This document shows positions 34,685 to 43,556 of a stretch of 64,000 bases of DNA, piece by piece. Under the pieces are notes generated by a model. The model did no database searches. It was not told the origin of the DNA and saw only the letters and a program-made list of their open reading frames with translations. This DNA is from Arthrobacter sp. CAN_C5 (lineage in GTDB: Bacteria; Actinomycetota; Actinomycetes; Actinomycetales; Micrococcaceae), in assembly GCF_017875735.1 (NCBI RefSeq), contig NZ_JAGGMZ010000001.1, positions 3,658,001 to 3,722,000 on the forward strand, given 5' to 3'. Made by a program: the position numbers and the translations under genes. Numbering within the stretch: the first letter of the stretch is position 1; each line of letters starts with the position of its first letter.

Positions 34685-35485
34685 GTGAAGATAGCCACCT
34701 GGAACGTCAATTCCCTCCGAGCCCGCGCCGACCGCGTCGAGGCCTGGCTCGCCCGCTCCGACGTCGATGTGCTGGCGATTCAGGAAACCAAGTGCAAGGA
34801 CGAGAACTTCCCCTGGGAGCTCTTCGAAGCGAACGGCTACGAAGTGGCTCATTTCGGCCTGAGCCAATGGAACGGTGTCGCCATCGCGTCACGGGTGGGA
34901 CTCGCCGACGTCGAACGCACCTTTGAGGACCAACCGACCTTCGGGAAGGACGCGGAACCGATCCAGGAGGCACGCGCGATCGGCGCCACCTGCGGCGGCG
35001 TCCGGGTGTGGAGCCTGTACGTGCCCAACGGCCGGTCCCTCGACGACCCGCATATGCGGTACAAGATCGATTGGCTGGACACGTTGCGGGCCAAGGCGCT
35101 CGGCTGGATCGAGGCTGACCCGTCGGCGCAGATCGCCCTCACCGGCGACTGGAACATTGCCCCTCAGGATGAGGACGTCTGGGACATCGACCTGTTTCAG
35201 CGGGAAGGCTACACCCATGTCAGCCCCGAGGAGCGTGCGGCATTCCACGCCTTCGAAAGTTCGGGCTTCACCGACGTCGCCCGGCCCCACACCCCTGGAC
35301 CCGGCGTGTACACGTACTGGGACTACAAGCAACTGAGCTTCCCCAAGAAGAAGGGCATGCGTATCGACTTTGTGCTGGCCTCGCCTGCGCTGGCGGAACG
35401 CGTGAGAGGCGCATCGATTGACCGCGAGGAACGCAAGGGCAAGGGCGCATCCGACCATGCCCCGGTCATCGTGGAGCTCGGGTAG
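34685..35485 (+). CDS. xth: Exodeoxyribonuclease III (AP endonuclease family)
   Basis: A 266-residue exonuclease III, a metal-dependent DNA repair nuclease that cuts at abasic sites. KIATWNVNSLRAR with catalytic Asn, LAIQETKCKDENFP (Glu), SLYVPNGR (Tyr/Asn), LTGDWNIAPQDEDVWD (Asp and Asn) and the closing GASDHAPVIVEL (Asp-His) are all present, as is DYKQLSFPKKKGMRIDFVLAS. The GTG at 34685 yields the usual terminus MKIATWNVNS; an earlier GTG at 34676 adds three residues. The neighbour starts four bases after the stop. Confidence 0.95.
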   Translation: MKIATWNVNSLRARADRVEAWLARSDVDVLAIQETKCKDENFPWELFEANGYEVAHFGLSQWNGVAIASRVGLADVERTFEDQPTFGKDAEPIQEARAIGATCGGVRVWSLYVPNGRSLDDPHMRYKIDWLDTLRAKALGWIEADPSAQIALTGDWNIAPQDEDVWDIDLFQREGYTHVSPEERAAFHAFESSGFTDVARPHTPGPGVYTYWDYKQLSFPKKKGMRIDFVLASPALAERVRGASIDREERKGKGASDHAPVIVELG

Positions 35486-35488
35486 CTG

Positions 35489-36343
35489 GTGGCGGCCACC
35501 GGTCCGGCCGCCACGGGCCACACCTTCCCCTACGTGTCCTACCTCAGGGTCTATGAGCCGCTTGAGGCTTTCAGTGATGCCCAACAGCTGGTCATCCTCG
35601 AACAGCGCTCCCGGGAGCGCAAGGTCACCGAGGGGATTGAGCGCACCCATTCGCTGCACCGGATCCTCCGGCAGGTGTCCGACCCCTTCCCCCATCACGG
35701 AGCGGACCTGGTCCGGGTGCTGCACTTCCCGGGCGCCAGCGGCACCACAACCCAGTACTATTGCCCCAACCAGCTGGCGGTACGCACGTCCCTGGCCGCC
35801 GAATCCCTGGGCCAGACCATCCGCGGTCCGCTGGTGGACGTGCTCCTTCCCGAAGCCGCAACCGACGCCCACCAGGCACGGCTCGACCCCGAGACCGTCG
35901 CGGAGACCACCGCCAAGCTGCACACCCGCTCGGCCACCTGGGGGATCCCGTTTTCGTGGTTCGTCCTGATCCATGAGGATGACCTCACCGAGGTGATCGA
36001 GGACGGCGGGGAGGTACGCACCGTCCGCGTCGCTGCGCCAGTGCACGAGTGCATCGAGCGGGCCAAACACGCGATGGCCTCGCTGGCTATTGCCGCGCCG
36101 GAGCTCGACCTGATCGATGACCTGACCGACATCATCGAGTGGCTGCAACTCTTCCGCCTGGACGCCGTGGTGGAACTGGACTACGGCCCGGTCGCTGACC
36201 TGGTGTTTCCCGATGAATCACCCATGGATGTCCGCCTGGGCATCGAGTGTCTCTCCGAGGGGGACATGACCGGTGCCGCTGCCTCATATCGGCGGTTGGC
36301 GTCCCGCTGGATCCCGATCCGGCAGCTGGCGCGGGCCAACTAG
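35489..36343 (+). CDS. Conserved actinobacterial protein of unknown function
   Basis: A 284-residue protein with no domain I recognise. Its tryptophan-poor, acid-rich sequence alternates helices and short strands: YVSYLRVYEPLEAFSDAQQLVILEQRSRERKVTEG, RVLHFPGASGTTTQYYCPNQLAVRTSLAAESLGQT, PVHECIERAKHAMASLAIAAP and DLIDDLTDIIEWLQLFRLDAVVELDYGPVADLVFPDE. No signal or membrane segment is seen. GTG is the likely start, four bases after the exonuclease stop, so it is probably co-transcribed with it. A role in DNA repair is only suggested by this position. Confidence 0.7.
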   Translation: MAATGPAATGHTFPYVSYLRVYEPLEAFSDAQQLVILEQRSRERKVTEGIERTHSLHRILRQVSDPFPHHGADLVRVLHFPGASGTTTQYYCPNQLAVRTSLAAESLGQTIRGPLVDVLLPEAATDAHQARLDPETVAETTAKLHTRSATWGIPFSWFVLIHEDDLTEVIEDGGEVRTVRVAAPVHECIERAKHAMASLAIAAPELDLIDDLTDIIEWLQLFRLDAVVELDYGPVADLVFPDESPMDVRLGIECLSEGDMTGAAASYRRLASRWIPIRQLARAN

Positions 36344-36383
36344 GCACTGCGCAACGACGTCTGCCCGGCTGACGCGCCCTGTC

Positions 36384-37175
36384 CTAGTTGATGCCCTCCA
36401 CCGCGTAGGACACCTTGGTGATGCCCTTCTTGGACCGGATCTTGGTGATGGTCAGGGTCCCGATGTCGCGGACGTCCACCACATGGGTGCCGCCGCAGGG
36501 GACACCGAAATCTGCGGTGTACAGGACGATCCGGGCCGGCTTGTTAGTCGGAATGTTGTCCGGGACGTTCCGGCAGTACCCGCCCATCTGGGAAACCGGC
36601 ATGAACCGGATCTCGTTGGTGCTGCCCGCGTCGATCACACCCCGGGCGGCCTCCTGGACCTGCGCGACGACGGCGTCGACCTCCTCCGGGGCGAGGCTGG
36701 CGGTGTACTCGACGAAGGACATATGCGGATAGTGGGCGCCCTTGCCGGGAACCCATGGGAGTCCCAGGCGCTCCACGGCCAGATCCACCACATGTCCGGC
36801 CGAGTGCAGCCTGGTGTTCACTGCCCGCCGGTCGGCCTCGACCTCCAGCGACACCTCGCTGCCCGCAGTGATCGCGCCGGTCCCGATGTGGTGCACCACG
36901 CCGTCGGGATCCAGCCGCACCTCTTCCACGGTGAACCCGTCAGTGGCTCCTGCGGCGGAGAGGGTGCGGATCACGCCGGTGTCCCAGTCCTGGCCGCCGC
37001 CGCGCGGGTAGAAGCAGGTGCGGTCCAGGACGACCACGGTGCGGCCGTCGCCGTCTTCGTTGGCTGAATCGGTATTCGCTGAGTCAGCGTTCACCGGCTC
37101 GTCGGTCACTGACAGGACGCGGGCGGTAAGGGTCAACACGTCAAAGTCGTTGAGGTACATCAGTTCGGTAGCCAT
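36384..37175 (-). CDS. Alanyl-tRNA editing protein (AlaX-type)
   Basis: A 263-residue free-standing editing domain, which removes wrongly attached amino acids from tRNA-Ala. The zinc-site motifs are HSAGHVVD (HxxxH) near 124 and CGGTHVVDVRDIG near 227. TCFYPRGGGQDWDTG near 54 is the conserved glycine-rich strand. There is a low-complexity insertion, NADSANTDSANEDGDG, at about 29-44, not typical of the family. The ATG start was used. It is convergent with the unknown gene on its left and follows the LacI gene by about 10 bases. Confidence 0.88.
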   Translation of the reverse strand: MATELMYLNDFDVLTLTARVLSVTDEPVNADSANTDSANEDGDGRTVVVLDRTCFYPRGGGQDWDTGVIRTLSAAGATDGFTVEEVRLDPDGVVHHIGTGAITAGSEVSLEVEADRRAVNTRLHSAGHVVDLAVERLGLPWVPGKGAHYPHMSFVEYTASLAPEEVDAVVAQVQEAARGVIDAGSTNEIRFMPVSQMGGYCRNVPDNIPTNKPARIVLYTADFGVPCGGTHVVDVRDIGTLTITKIRSKKGITKVSYAVEGIN

Positions 37176-37184
37176 CTGCCGAGT

Positions 37185-38210
37185 CTAGCGACCTCTGACA
37201 CGCCCCCCGGGTGGTGCCGTGGAGTTCCTGATGATCAGTTCGTGCGGCCGGGGGGTAGGCACGGCCAGCGGCGGCGCACCCTCCAGTTCGGCGAGAAGAA
37301 GATCGGTCGCGTAGGCACCCTGCTCCTCCGGTCGCTGACGAATGGTTGTCAGGTTCATCGGCTCCGCGAACTCGTGGTCGTCGATACCCACCACCGAGAG
37401 CTGCTCCGGGATGCTGATGCCCAGCTCGGCGGCCGCGGTGATGACCCCGAACGCCATTTCATCCGACGAGCAGAAGACGGCCGTCGGCCGATCGGTGGGA
37501 TCCTGCAGGAGGGTCATGGCGGCCTCTTTGCCCTGCTTGAACCGGAAATCACCGAACAGTGACCATTCCGGCCGCACCAGCAGACCGTGGGCTGCCATTG
37601 CGCCGAGATACGCCTCCTCCCGGATCCGTGGCACCTCGAACTCGATGCCGTAGGACCCCCCGCCCCGCAGGTGGGCGATGTTGGTGTGTCCCAGCGAGAT
37701 GAGGTGTTCGACGGCGTCGCGGGCGGCAGCGTCGTCGTCGATCCCCACGTGGCGCACCCCCCTGACCGATCCGCCGACCACGATGGTTGGCGACTCCATC
37801 GCGTGCAACGACTGGAGCTCATCATCGGTGAGCTCCATGCACATCACCAGCAGCGCGTCGATGCGCTTGCGGAGTATCGACCGGTGGAACACCCGCTCCC
37901 GGTTCACGCCGGTCCCGCCGAGGCTGAACACCACCAGGTCATAACCGGCGGCACGCAACTGGCGGTCCACCCCCTCCAGCACGGCAGAGAAGTACCAGCG
38001 TTCGATCAGCGGCAACAGCACCCCCATCGCCATGGTCCGGCCGGAGGCCAGCCCAGAAGCCGACGACGACGGTACGTAGCCGAGCTCCTCCGCCGCGGCG
38101 AGGACCCTTGTCCGGGTGTCGGCCGATACCCCTGGCAGCCCCCGGAGTGCGCGGGAGACGGTGGCGGTGGAAACCCCGATTGACCTGGCGACATGGTCAA
38201 TGCTGGTCAT
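37185..38210 (-). CDS. LacI-family transcriptional regulator
   Basis: A 341-residue repressor with the LacI helix-turn-helix at residues 2-27 (SIDHVARSIGVSTATVSRALRGLPGVS) and a periplasmic-binding-type effector domain: LGYVPSSSASGLASGRTMAMGVLLPLIERWYFS, SILRKRIDALLVMCMEL, PTIVVGGSVRGVRHVGIDDDAAARDAVEHLISLGHTNIAHLRG and STAVFCSSDEMAFGVITAAAELGISIPEQLSVVGIDDHEFAEPMNLTTIRQRPEEQG. It is the last gene of the transport operon and should repress at the palindrome upstream of the binding-protein gene. Confidence 0.94.
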   Translation of the reverse strand: MTSIDHVARSIGVSTATVSRALRGLPGVSADTRTRVLAAAEELGYVPSSSASGLASGRTMAMGVLLPLIERWYFSAVLEGVDRQLRAAGYDLVVFSLGGTGVNRERVFHRSILRKRIDALLVMCMELTDDELQSLHAMESPTIVVGGSVRGVRHVGIDDDAAARDAVEHLISLGHTNIAHLRGGGSYGIEFEVPRIREEAYLGAMAAHGLLVRPEWSLFGDFRFKQGKEAAMTLLQDPTDRPTAVFCSSDEMAFGVITAAAELGISIPEQLSVVGIDDHEFAEPMNLTTIRQRPEEQGAYATDLLLAELEGAPPLAVPTPRPHELIIRNSTAPPGGRVRGR

Positions 38211-38216
38211 GGCGGA

Positions 38217-39179
38217 TCACCCCTTCAGACCACCCGCCAGCAGCCCGCGGACGAAGTACCGCTGCAGGCCGAAGAACACCAGCAGTGGAACGATCATCGA
38301 AACGAACGCGCCGGCGGTTAGTCGGTGCCATTCGCCCCCGCGGGTCCCGGTGAGTTCCGCCAGCCGCTGGGTGATGGGGGCGACGTCGCCCGTACCTCCA
38401 GAAAAGACCAGTGCCACCAACAGGTCGTTCCAGACCCACAGGAATTGGAAGATGCCGTAGGAGGCGAGCGCAGGAACCGATAGTGGGATGATGATCCGCC
38501 AGAAGATGGTGGCGTGCCCGGCCCCATCCACCCGGGCTGCCTCGATTACCTCTCCGGGGATCTCGGCAATGAAGTTGTGGAGCAGAAAGATCGCCAAGGG
38601 GAGCGCGAAGATGGTGTGCGCGATCCATAGCTGGGCGTAGGAACCCGACGGGAGTAGCTGGAAGTCACCGATCTGCAGGTTGACGAACAATTTCAGCAGC
38701 GGGATCAACGCCATCTGGAGGGGGATGATCTGCAGCGCGAAGATGAACACGAACATCGTGTCCTTACCCCGGAACTTCCCCCACGCGAACATATAGGCAG
38801 CCATGGCCGCAATGACGAGGGGTATGAGTGTGGCCGGAATGACGATCGCCAGTGAGTTAACGAAGTACTGACCCAAATTCGGGGATTGGCTACCTCCCGA
38901 CACCAGCACGTCCGCGTAGTTGTCGAGGGTGAACTCGAAATCACTCAGTACATTCCACCAGCCGTTGCGCTGAATATTCTCTTCTGGCCTGAAGGAAGAG
39001 ATCAGGAGCCCCAGGGTGGGAATGGTCCACACGATGGCGATAATGATCGCCGCAATGGTGGCCCCGCGAGATGTCAGGCGCTGCTTCACCCGGCGGGTGA
39101 TGGGCGGTTGGGCCACGGCCGGGGAGTCGGCAGGTCCGGGAGAAGCGGGGATCGGCGGGATGGTCGGCGTCGAGCTCAT
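38217..39179 (-). CDS. Carbohydrate ABC transporter permease (MalG-like)
   Basis: A 320-residue CUT1 inner-membrane permease. AIIIAIVWTIPTLGLLISSFRP is the first helix, FVNSLAIVIPATLIPLVIAAMAAYMFAW the second region. The EAA loop is EIPGEVIEAARVDGAGHATIFWRIIIPLSVPALASYGIFQFLWVWND, which meets the ATPase. No ATPase gene is in this operon, so an MsmK-type shared ATPase is likely. The overlap of its start with the previous stop is four bases. Confidence 0.93.
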   Translation of the reverse strand: MSSTPTIPPIPASPGPADSPAVAQPPITRRVKQRLTSRGATIAAIIIAIVWTIPTLGLLISSFRPEENIQRNGWWNVLSDFEFTLDNYADVLVSGGSQSPNLGQYFVNSLAIVIPATLIPLVIAAMAAYMFAWGKFRGKDTMFVFIFALQIIPLQMALIPLLKLFVNLQIGDFQLLPSGSYAQLWIAHTIFALPLAIFLLHNFIAEIPGEVIEAARVDGAGHATIFWRIIIPLSVPALASYGIFQFLWVWNDLLVALVFSGGTGDVAPITQRLAELTGTRGGEWHRLTAGAFVSMIVPLLVFFGLQRYFVRGLLAGGLKG

Positions 39180-40141
39180 CGGATCTGCCTTTGCTGCTTG
39201 AGGACTCGTGCGTTGTAAATGACCACGGGGAGCACCATCAGAAACAGAATGAGGGCCAGCGCGGCGCCGCGGCCCGGTTCGTTGGCTCTGAACGCCTGGG
39301 TATACATTTCGTTGGCGATCACTGAGGTATCGTAGTTGCCTGCAGTCATGGTGCGCACGATGTCGAAGACCTTCAGCGTGATAATGGTGATGGTGGTCAC
39401 CACCACCACCAGGGCTCCGCGGATGGAGGGAATGGTGATGTCACGGAACTGCTGCCACGCTGACGCGCCATCGAGCCGGGCCGCTTCGACGATCTCCATC
39501 GGAATACCCTTGATGGCTGCCGAGAGAATCACCATCGCGAAGCCCACCTGGATCCAGACCATCACAGCGATCAGGAAGAAGGTGTTGCCGGGGGCATCAA
39601 GAAGGAACTGCTGGGGTTCGCCCCCGAACCACACCAGAATCTGGTTGAGTAGCCCAATCTGGTCCTGCTCCGGCCCCTTGTAGGCGTACATGAACCGCCA
39701 GATAACGCCGGCACCGACCATTGAGATGGCCATCGGCATGAAGACCAGAGCCTTCAGGGTGCGTTCGCCCTTAGCTTTGTCGATGAATACGGCGTACACC
39801 AGACCTATGCCGGATGACAGCAGGGGAACCAGGATCACCCACAGCACCGTATTGCGCAGGGTGATGAGGGCAGTCGATTCGGTAAACATCCAGATGAAGT
39901 TATCGATCCCATTGATGTTCCCGTCACGGTCGGTGAACGCCAGCAGGGTGGTCTGGACTGCGGGCCAGATCATCCCGACAACCAGAAGGATCGCTGCTGG
40001 CGCGAGGAAGCCAATGACAGTTGCCTTGTCCCGGAAGGACTTCGGCGCCCGGTCGACCAGCAGCATGATCAATCCAATAATGGCGGCGAAAATGGCAAGA
40101 GCCACCACCACCTGCAGGAACTTATTTCCAAGATCCTCCAT
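39176..40141 (-). CDS. Carbohydrate ABC transporter permease (MalF-like)
   Basis: A 321-residue CUT1 permease, partner to the MalG-like gene. Helices include AIFAAIIGLIMLLVDRA, GFLAPAAILLVVGMIWPAVQTTLLAF, ALITLRNTVLWVILVPLLSSGIGLVYAVF and the EAA region IPMEIVEAARLDGASAWQQFRDITIPSIRGALVVVVTTITIITLKVFDIVRTMTAGNYDTSVIANEMY. It is separated from the binding-protein gene by 113 bases that contain a strong hairpin. AAGGAGG precedes the ATG. Confidence 0.93.
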   Translation of the reverse strand: MEDLGNKFLQVVVALAIFAAIIGLIMLLVDRAPKSFRDKATVIGFLAPAAILLVVGMIWPAVQTTLLAFTDRDGNINGIDNFIWMFTESTALITLRNTVLWVILVPLLSSGIGLVYAVFIDKAKGERTLKALVFMPMAISMVGAGVIWRFMYAYKGPEQDQIGLLNQILVWFGGEPQQFLLDAPGNTFFLIAVMVWIQVGFAMVILSAAIKGIPMEIVEAARLDGASAWQQFRDITIPSIRGALVVVVTTITIITLKVFDIVRTMTAGNYDTSVIANEMYTQAFRANEPGRGAALALILFLMVLPVVIYNARVLKQQRQIR

Positions 40142-40205
40142 AACGCAGCCTCCTTGGTGCGAAAAGGGTCGGTGCGAAACTACACCGTGTGAAGAGTGTC
40201 AGGAC

Positions 40206-40244
40206 AAACCCGGCGTCCCGCCTGATGGACGGGACGCCGGGTTT
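40206..40244. terminator. Perfect 15-base hairpin between binding protein and permease genes
   Basis: Arms 40206-40220 and 40230-40244 are exactly complementary (AAACCCGGCGTCCCG and its reverse complement), with a nine-base loop. The gene runs leftward here, and no T-run follows on that strand, so it may act as an RNA-stabilising or attenuating element that favours the binding-protein message over the permeases. Confidence 0.7.
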
Positions 40245-40254
40245 GGGTTGGAGA

Positions 40255-41610
40255 CTACTGAGGCCAGGTGCCTTCGATGGTGTCGAGGACTTCCTCTGTC
40301 TCGGTACCGTTGATCCACTCCACAATGCCGCTCCAGAAGGAGTTAGCGCCGACCGCACCCGGCATCAGATCCGATGCGTCGAACCGGAAGACCGTATCTT
40401 CGCTCTGAAGCAGTTCGATTGACTGCCGGTCCAAATCAGAGGTTGCCACCGATGGGTCAAGCGCAAGGTTGGCGCTGATTCCGCTGCCCTGGGACACTCG
40501 TGCATTGGCGAACTCTCCACTGGCCATGAAGGTCTGGAACGCAACAACCTCGGGGCGGTCGGCATAGGCGCCGATGATCTCGCCGCCGCCGGTAACTGCG
40601 CTGCTCCCTGCCTCTACGCCTGGCGTCATGAACGCCCAAACGTCGCCGTCCTCAGCAACTGTTGTTCCTTCCGGCCAGTTGGCGGCCTGGAACGATGCCT
40701 GGTGGTGCATTGCACACGTACCGTCGAGAACCGGCTGGCCGGCATCAGCGAACGGTGTCGAAAGGATCGAGCGCACGTCCCCAATACCACCATTGACGAA
40801 CTCCTCGCTCTTCAGGATCTCGCCCACGGAATCGAACGCTTCGGCTATCTGCGGATCGTTAAAGGGGATCTCATGATTCACCCACTGGTCGTAGACCTCC
40901 GGACCAGCCTGGCGGAGGACGTAGTCCTCAACCCAGTCGGTGCCCGGCCAGCCTGTCGCCTCACCCGACTCGAAGCCTGCACACCACGGCTTCATTGTGC
41001 CGTCAGCTGCGATGTCTTCGGTTAGGGTCATCATCTCGTCGAGTGTTTCAGGAATTTCCCATCCCATCTCTGTGAAGACTGCCGGGTCGTACCAGACATA
41101 GCCCTTGATGTTCGCGAGCATGGGAGCGCCGTAGAAGACGTCGTCGACTGTGCCGTAGCCCTTCCAGTCCTCGGACCAGTTCTCGTCCACGAGGGCTTCC
41201 ACCTCGGACGGGGCAGGTAGGACATTGCCGCCCGCTACTTCGGCAGCGAGCAAGCCCGGCTGCGGGAAGATCGCAATGTCCGGCGGGTTGCCTGCCTGCG
41301 AGCGGACTCCGATCTGGGTTTCGAATTCCTTCGATCCCTCGTAGACCACCTCCACCCCGGTGCACTCTGAGAAGTCCGCCCAGGAGTTCTCTAACAGTTC
41401 AGCCTCGGTGTCCACAATGGTTGCGTAGACACTCACCTCGGTGTCCTCGAAGGTGCCGTAAGTGTCGTAAGCCGCGCAGTCAGCAGCTGGCTCGTTGCCG
41501 CCACCCTCGCTGTCGTCGGCTGCCCCGCCGCCGCAGGCCGATAGGGCCAGTGTCAGTACGCTCAGTGCCGCGATCGGCAGCAGCGCTTTCTTGGTGCGAA
41601 TTGTCGCCAT
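40255..41610 (-). CDS. Carbohydrate ABC transporter substrate-binding lipoprotein
   Basis: A 451-residue CUT1 binding lipoprotein (family 1 solute-binding type). A charged start MATIRTKK, a hydrophobic core and the lipobox LSAC give a lipid-bound extracellular receptor, followed by an acidic GGGN linker. CTGVEVVYEGSKEFETQIGVRSQAGNPPDIAIFPQPGLLAAEV, APMLANIKGYVWYDPAVFTEMGWEIPETLDEMMTLTEDI and ALDPSVATSDLDRQSIELLQ mark the alpha-glucoside-binding (AglE-like) class. The ATG at 41610 has AAAGGAG upstream; the frame runs further up but has no basis. The ligand is likely an alpha-glucoside because of the adjacent hydrolase. Confidence 0.94.
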   Translation of the reverse strand: MATIRTKKALLPIAALSVLTLALSACGGGAADDSEGGGNEPAADCAAYDTYGTFEDTEVSVYATIVDTEAELLENSWADFSECTGVEVVYEGSKEFETQIGVRSQAGNPPDIAIFPQPGLLAAEVAGGNVLPAPSEVEALVDENWSEDWKGYGTVDDVFYGAPMLANIKGYVWYDPAVFTEMGWEIPETLDEMMTLTEDIAADGTMKPWCAGFESGEATGWPGTDWVEDYVLRQAGPEVYDQWVNHEIPFNDPQIAEAFDSVGEILKSEEFVNGGIGDVRSILSTPFADAGQPVLDGTCAMHHQASFQAANWPEGTTVAEDGDVWAFMTPGVEAGSSAVTGGGEIIGAYADRPEVVAFQTFMASGEFANARVSQGSGISANLALDPSVATSDLDRQSIELLQSEDTVFRFDASDLMPGAVGANSFWSGIVEWINGTETEEVLDTIEGTWPQ

Positions 41611-41681
41611 GAAAAAGACTCCTTTGTCTGGCGGTGGCAGCGAATAAAGAGCGCCCCGCCTCAGCGTTTGATAGAATGAAT

Positions 41682-41693
41682 GTAAGCGCTTAC
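41682..41693. promoter_or_regulatory. LacI-type operator palindrome
   Basis: GTAAGCGCTTAC is a perfect 12-base palindrome with the CG centre typical of LacI-family operators. It sits in the 173-base gap between the divergent binding-protein and alpha-glucosidase genes, so one repressor can control both. Confidence 0.75.
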
Positions 41694-41783
41694 GTACTTT
41701 GCGACAATACGTCTGCCAGAAGTCACACTGTTTGATACCAAATCGTGACTCGCGCCCTTCCCCCAATTTCTCCTAGGAGAGTA

Positions 41784-43556
41784 ATGACTGCCTCGGCACC
41801 CGTTGTCGGCCGCTCGACCGATACACCCGCTACCCAGAGCCCGTGGTGGGCGGACGCGGTGATCTACCAGATCTACCCGCGGTCCTTCGCGGACGGCAAC
41901 GCCGACGGCATGGGCGATCTGCCCGGAGTCAGAAGCCGGCTCCCCTACCTCAGGAACCTCGGGGTGGATGCACTCTGGTTGTCCCCGTTCTACGTCTCGC
42001 CGCAAGCGGACGCCGGGTACGACGTCGCCGACTACCGCGACGTGGACCCCCTTTTCGGTACGCTCGCCGATTTCGATTCAATGCTCGCCGAGGCCCACGA
42101 TTCCGGCATGAAGGTGATCGTTGATCTGGTTCCAAACCACACGTCGGACGAGCATGATTGGTTCAAGGCCGCCAAGGCCGCGCCGGTCGGCTCACCGGAA
42201 CGTGACAGGTACATTTTCCGCGATGGCAAGGGCTCAGCAGGCGAGCTGCCACCGAATAACTGGCAGTCAATCTTCGGTGGTAACGCCTGGACACGGCTCG
42301 ACGACGGCCAGTGGTACCTGCACCTCTTCGACACCAAGCAGCCGGACCTGAACTGGGACAACCCCGAGGTGCGGGCCGAGATGGTCTCGGTGCTGCGGTT
42401 CTGGCTGGACCGCGGCGTGGACGGCTTCCGCATCGACGTCGCGCACGGCATGGTCAAAGCCGAGGGACTGCCCGACTGGGCGGAGCAGGCCCGCATGATC
42501 GACGGCGGACACTCCGACCAGCCTGCCGACTCCGACGGTGTCAGCACCGAGAAGACCCCGCCCTACTTCGATCAGCCGGGCGTGCACGATATCTACCGCG
42601 AGTGGAACAAGGTGCTGGCCCAGTACGACGGGGACCGCATGCTGGTCGCCGAAGCCTGGGTTGAACCGGCTGAACGACTCTTCCGCTACGTCCGGCACGA
42701 TGAGATGCAGCAGGCGTTCAACTTCGACTTCCTGCTGGCCGGCTGGGATGCGGCCCAGCTGACCAGCAGCATCACCGAGTCGCTGACAGAGGCGGGAAAG
42801 GTGGGCGCGCCGAGCACCTGGGTGATGTCCAACCATGACACCGTCCGGCACACCAGCCGGTTCGGTCTGGAGGACCCCACCCAGTTCCCCAAGGGGCTGG
42901 GCTCACAGCACGAGCAGCCGGATGAGTCCCTCGGCCTGGCGCGTGGCCGTGCCGCGGCACTGGTGATGCTGGGCCTTCCCGGCTCCGCCTACCTCTACCA
43001 GGGTGATGAGTTGGGGTTGCCGGAGCACACCACACTTCCCGACGGCGTCCGTGAGGACCCCACCTACGCCCGCACCAGCGGAAGCGAGATCGGTCGGGAC
43101 GGGTGCCGCGTGCCCCTGCCCTGGGTGGCGGAGGCCCCGGGCTTCGGCTTCGGCGTGTACGACGCCGTCAGTGCACCGGGCGCGGCCCCCTGGCTGCCGC
43201 AGCCGACCAGTTTTGCCGGCTACGCCGCCGACCGACAGGTGGGCGTGGACGGCTCCACGTTTGAGCTGTACCGCAGCACCCTCGGCCTGCGCCGCAGGCA
43301 TGGGCTGGGAACGGGCCGCCTTGAGTGGACCCCCCTGAATAGCCCCCAGGAGGGGGTGCTCTGCTACCGCAATGGCGAGGTCCTGGTCTTCGCCAACATG
43401 GGCGGCGAAACGATCGACCTTCCGAATGACCACCGGGTGATCCTGTCCAGCAGTGAGGCGGCGGTCGACGGCGGTCGGCTCACTGCCGATGCGTCGGTGT
43501 GGCTGGTGGCCGCAGAGTCCGCAGAGTCCGCAGAGTCCGCAGAGTCCGCAGGTTAG
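41784..43556 (+). CDS. GH13 alpha-glucosidase
   Basis: A 590-residue glycoside hydrolase family 13 enzyme (oligo-1,6-glucosidase/alpha-glucosidase branch). It shows VIYQIYPRSFADGNADGMGDLPGV, DLVPNHTSDEH, GVDGFRIDVAHGM (nucleophile Asp), RMLVAEAWVEP (acid/base Glu) and VMSNHDTVRH, the full catalytic set. The ATG at 41784 has TAGGAGA upstream; an earlier start in frame lacks one. It hydrolyses alpha-glucosides brought in by the divergent importer. The last residues are four AES repeats encoded by a 9-base tandem array, and the last 4 bases overlap the convergent gene. Confidence 0.94.
   Translation: MTASAPVVGRSTDTPATQSPWWADAVIYQIYPRSFADGNADGMGDLPGVRSRLPYLRNLGVDALWLSPFYVSPQADAGYDVADYRDVDPLFGTLADFDSMLAEAHDSGMKVIVDLVPNHTSDEHDWFKAAKAAPVGSPERDRYIFRDGKGSAGELPPNNWQSIFGGNAWTRLDDGQWYLHLFDTKQPDLNWDNPEVRAEMVSVLRFWLDRGVDGFRIDVAHGMVKAEGLPDWAEQARMIDGGHSDQPADSDGVSTEKTPPYFDQPGVHDIYREWNKVLAQYDGDRMLVAEAWVEPAERLFRYVRHDEMQQAFNFDFLLAGWDAAQLTSSITESLTEAGKVGAPSTWVMSNHDTVRHTSRFGLEDPTQFPKGLGSQHEQPDESLGLARGRAAALVMLGLPGSAYLYQGDELGLPEHTTLPDGVREDPTYARTSGSEIGRDGCRVPLPWVAEAPGFGFGVYDAVSAPGAAPWLPQPTSFAGYAADRQVGVDGSTFELYRSTLGLRRRHGLGTGRLEWTPLNSPQEGVLCYRNGEVLVFANMGGETIDLPNDHRVILSSSEAAVDGGRLTADASVWLVAAESAESAESAESAG
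43512..43547 (+). repeat. 9-base tandem repeat, four copies, at the end of the alpha-glucosidase gene
   Basis: GCAGAGTCC is present four times without change (43512-43520 to 43539-43547) and is followed by GCAG. It encodes four copies of Ala-Glu-Ser just before the stop. Copy-number change here keeps the frame. Confidence 0.95.

Noticed and set aside
34889-36148. A 419-residue open frame on the minus strand
   Set aside because: It overlaps exonuclease III and its neighbour in the opposite direction; such shadows are common in high-GC DNA.
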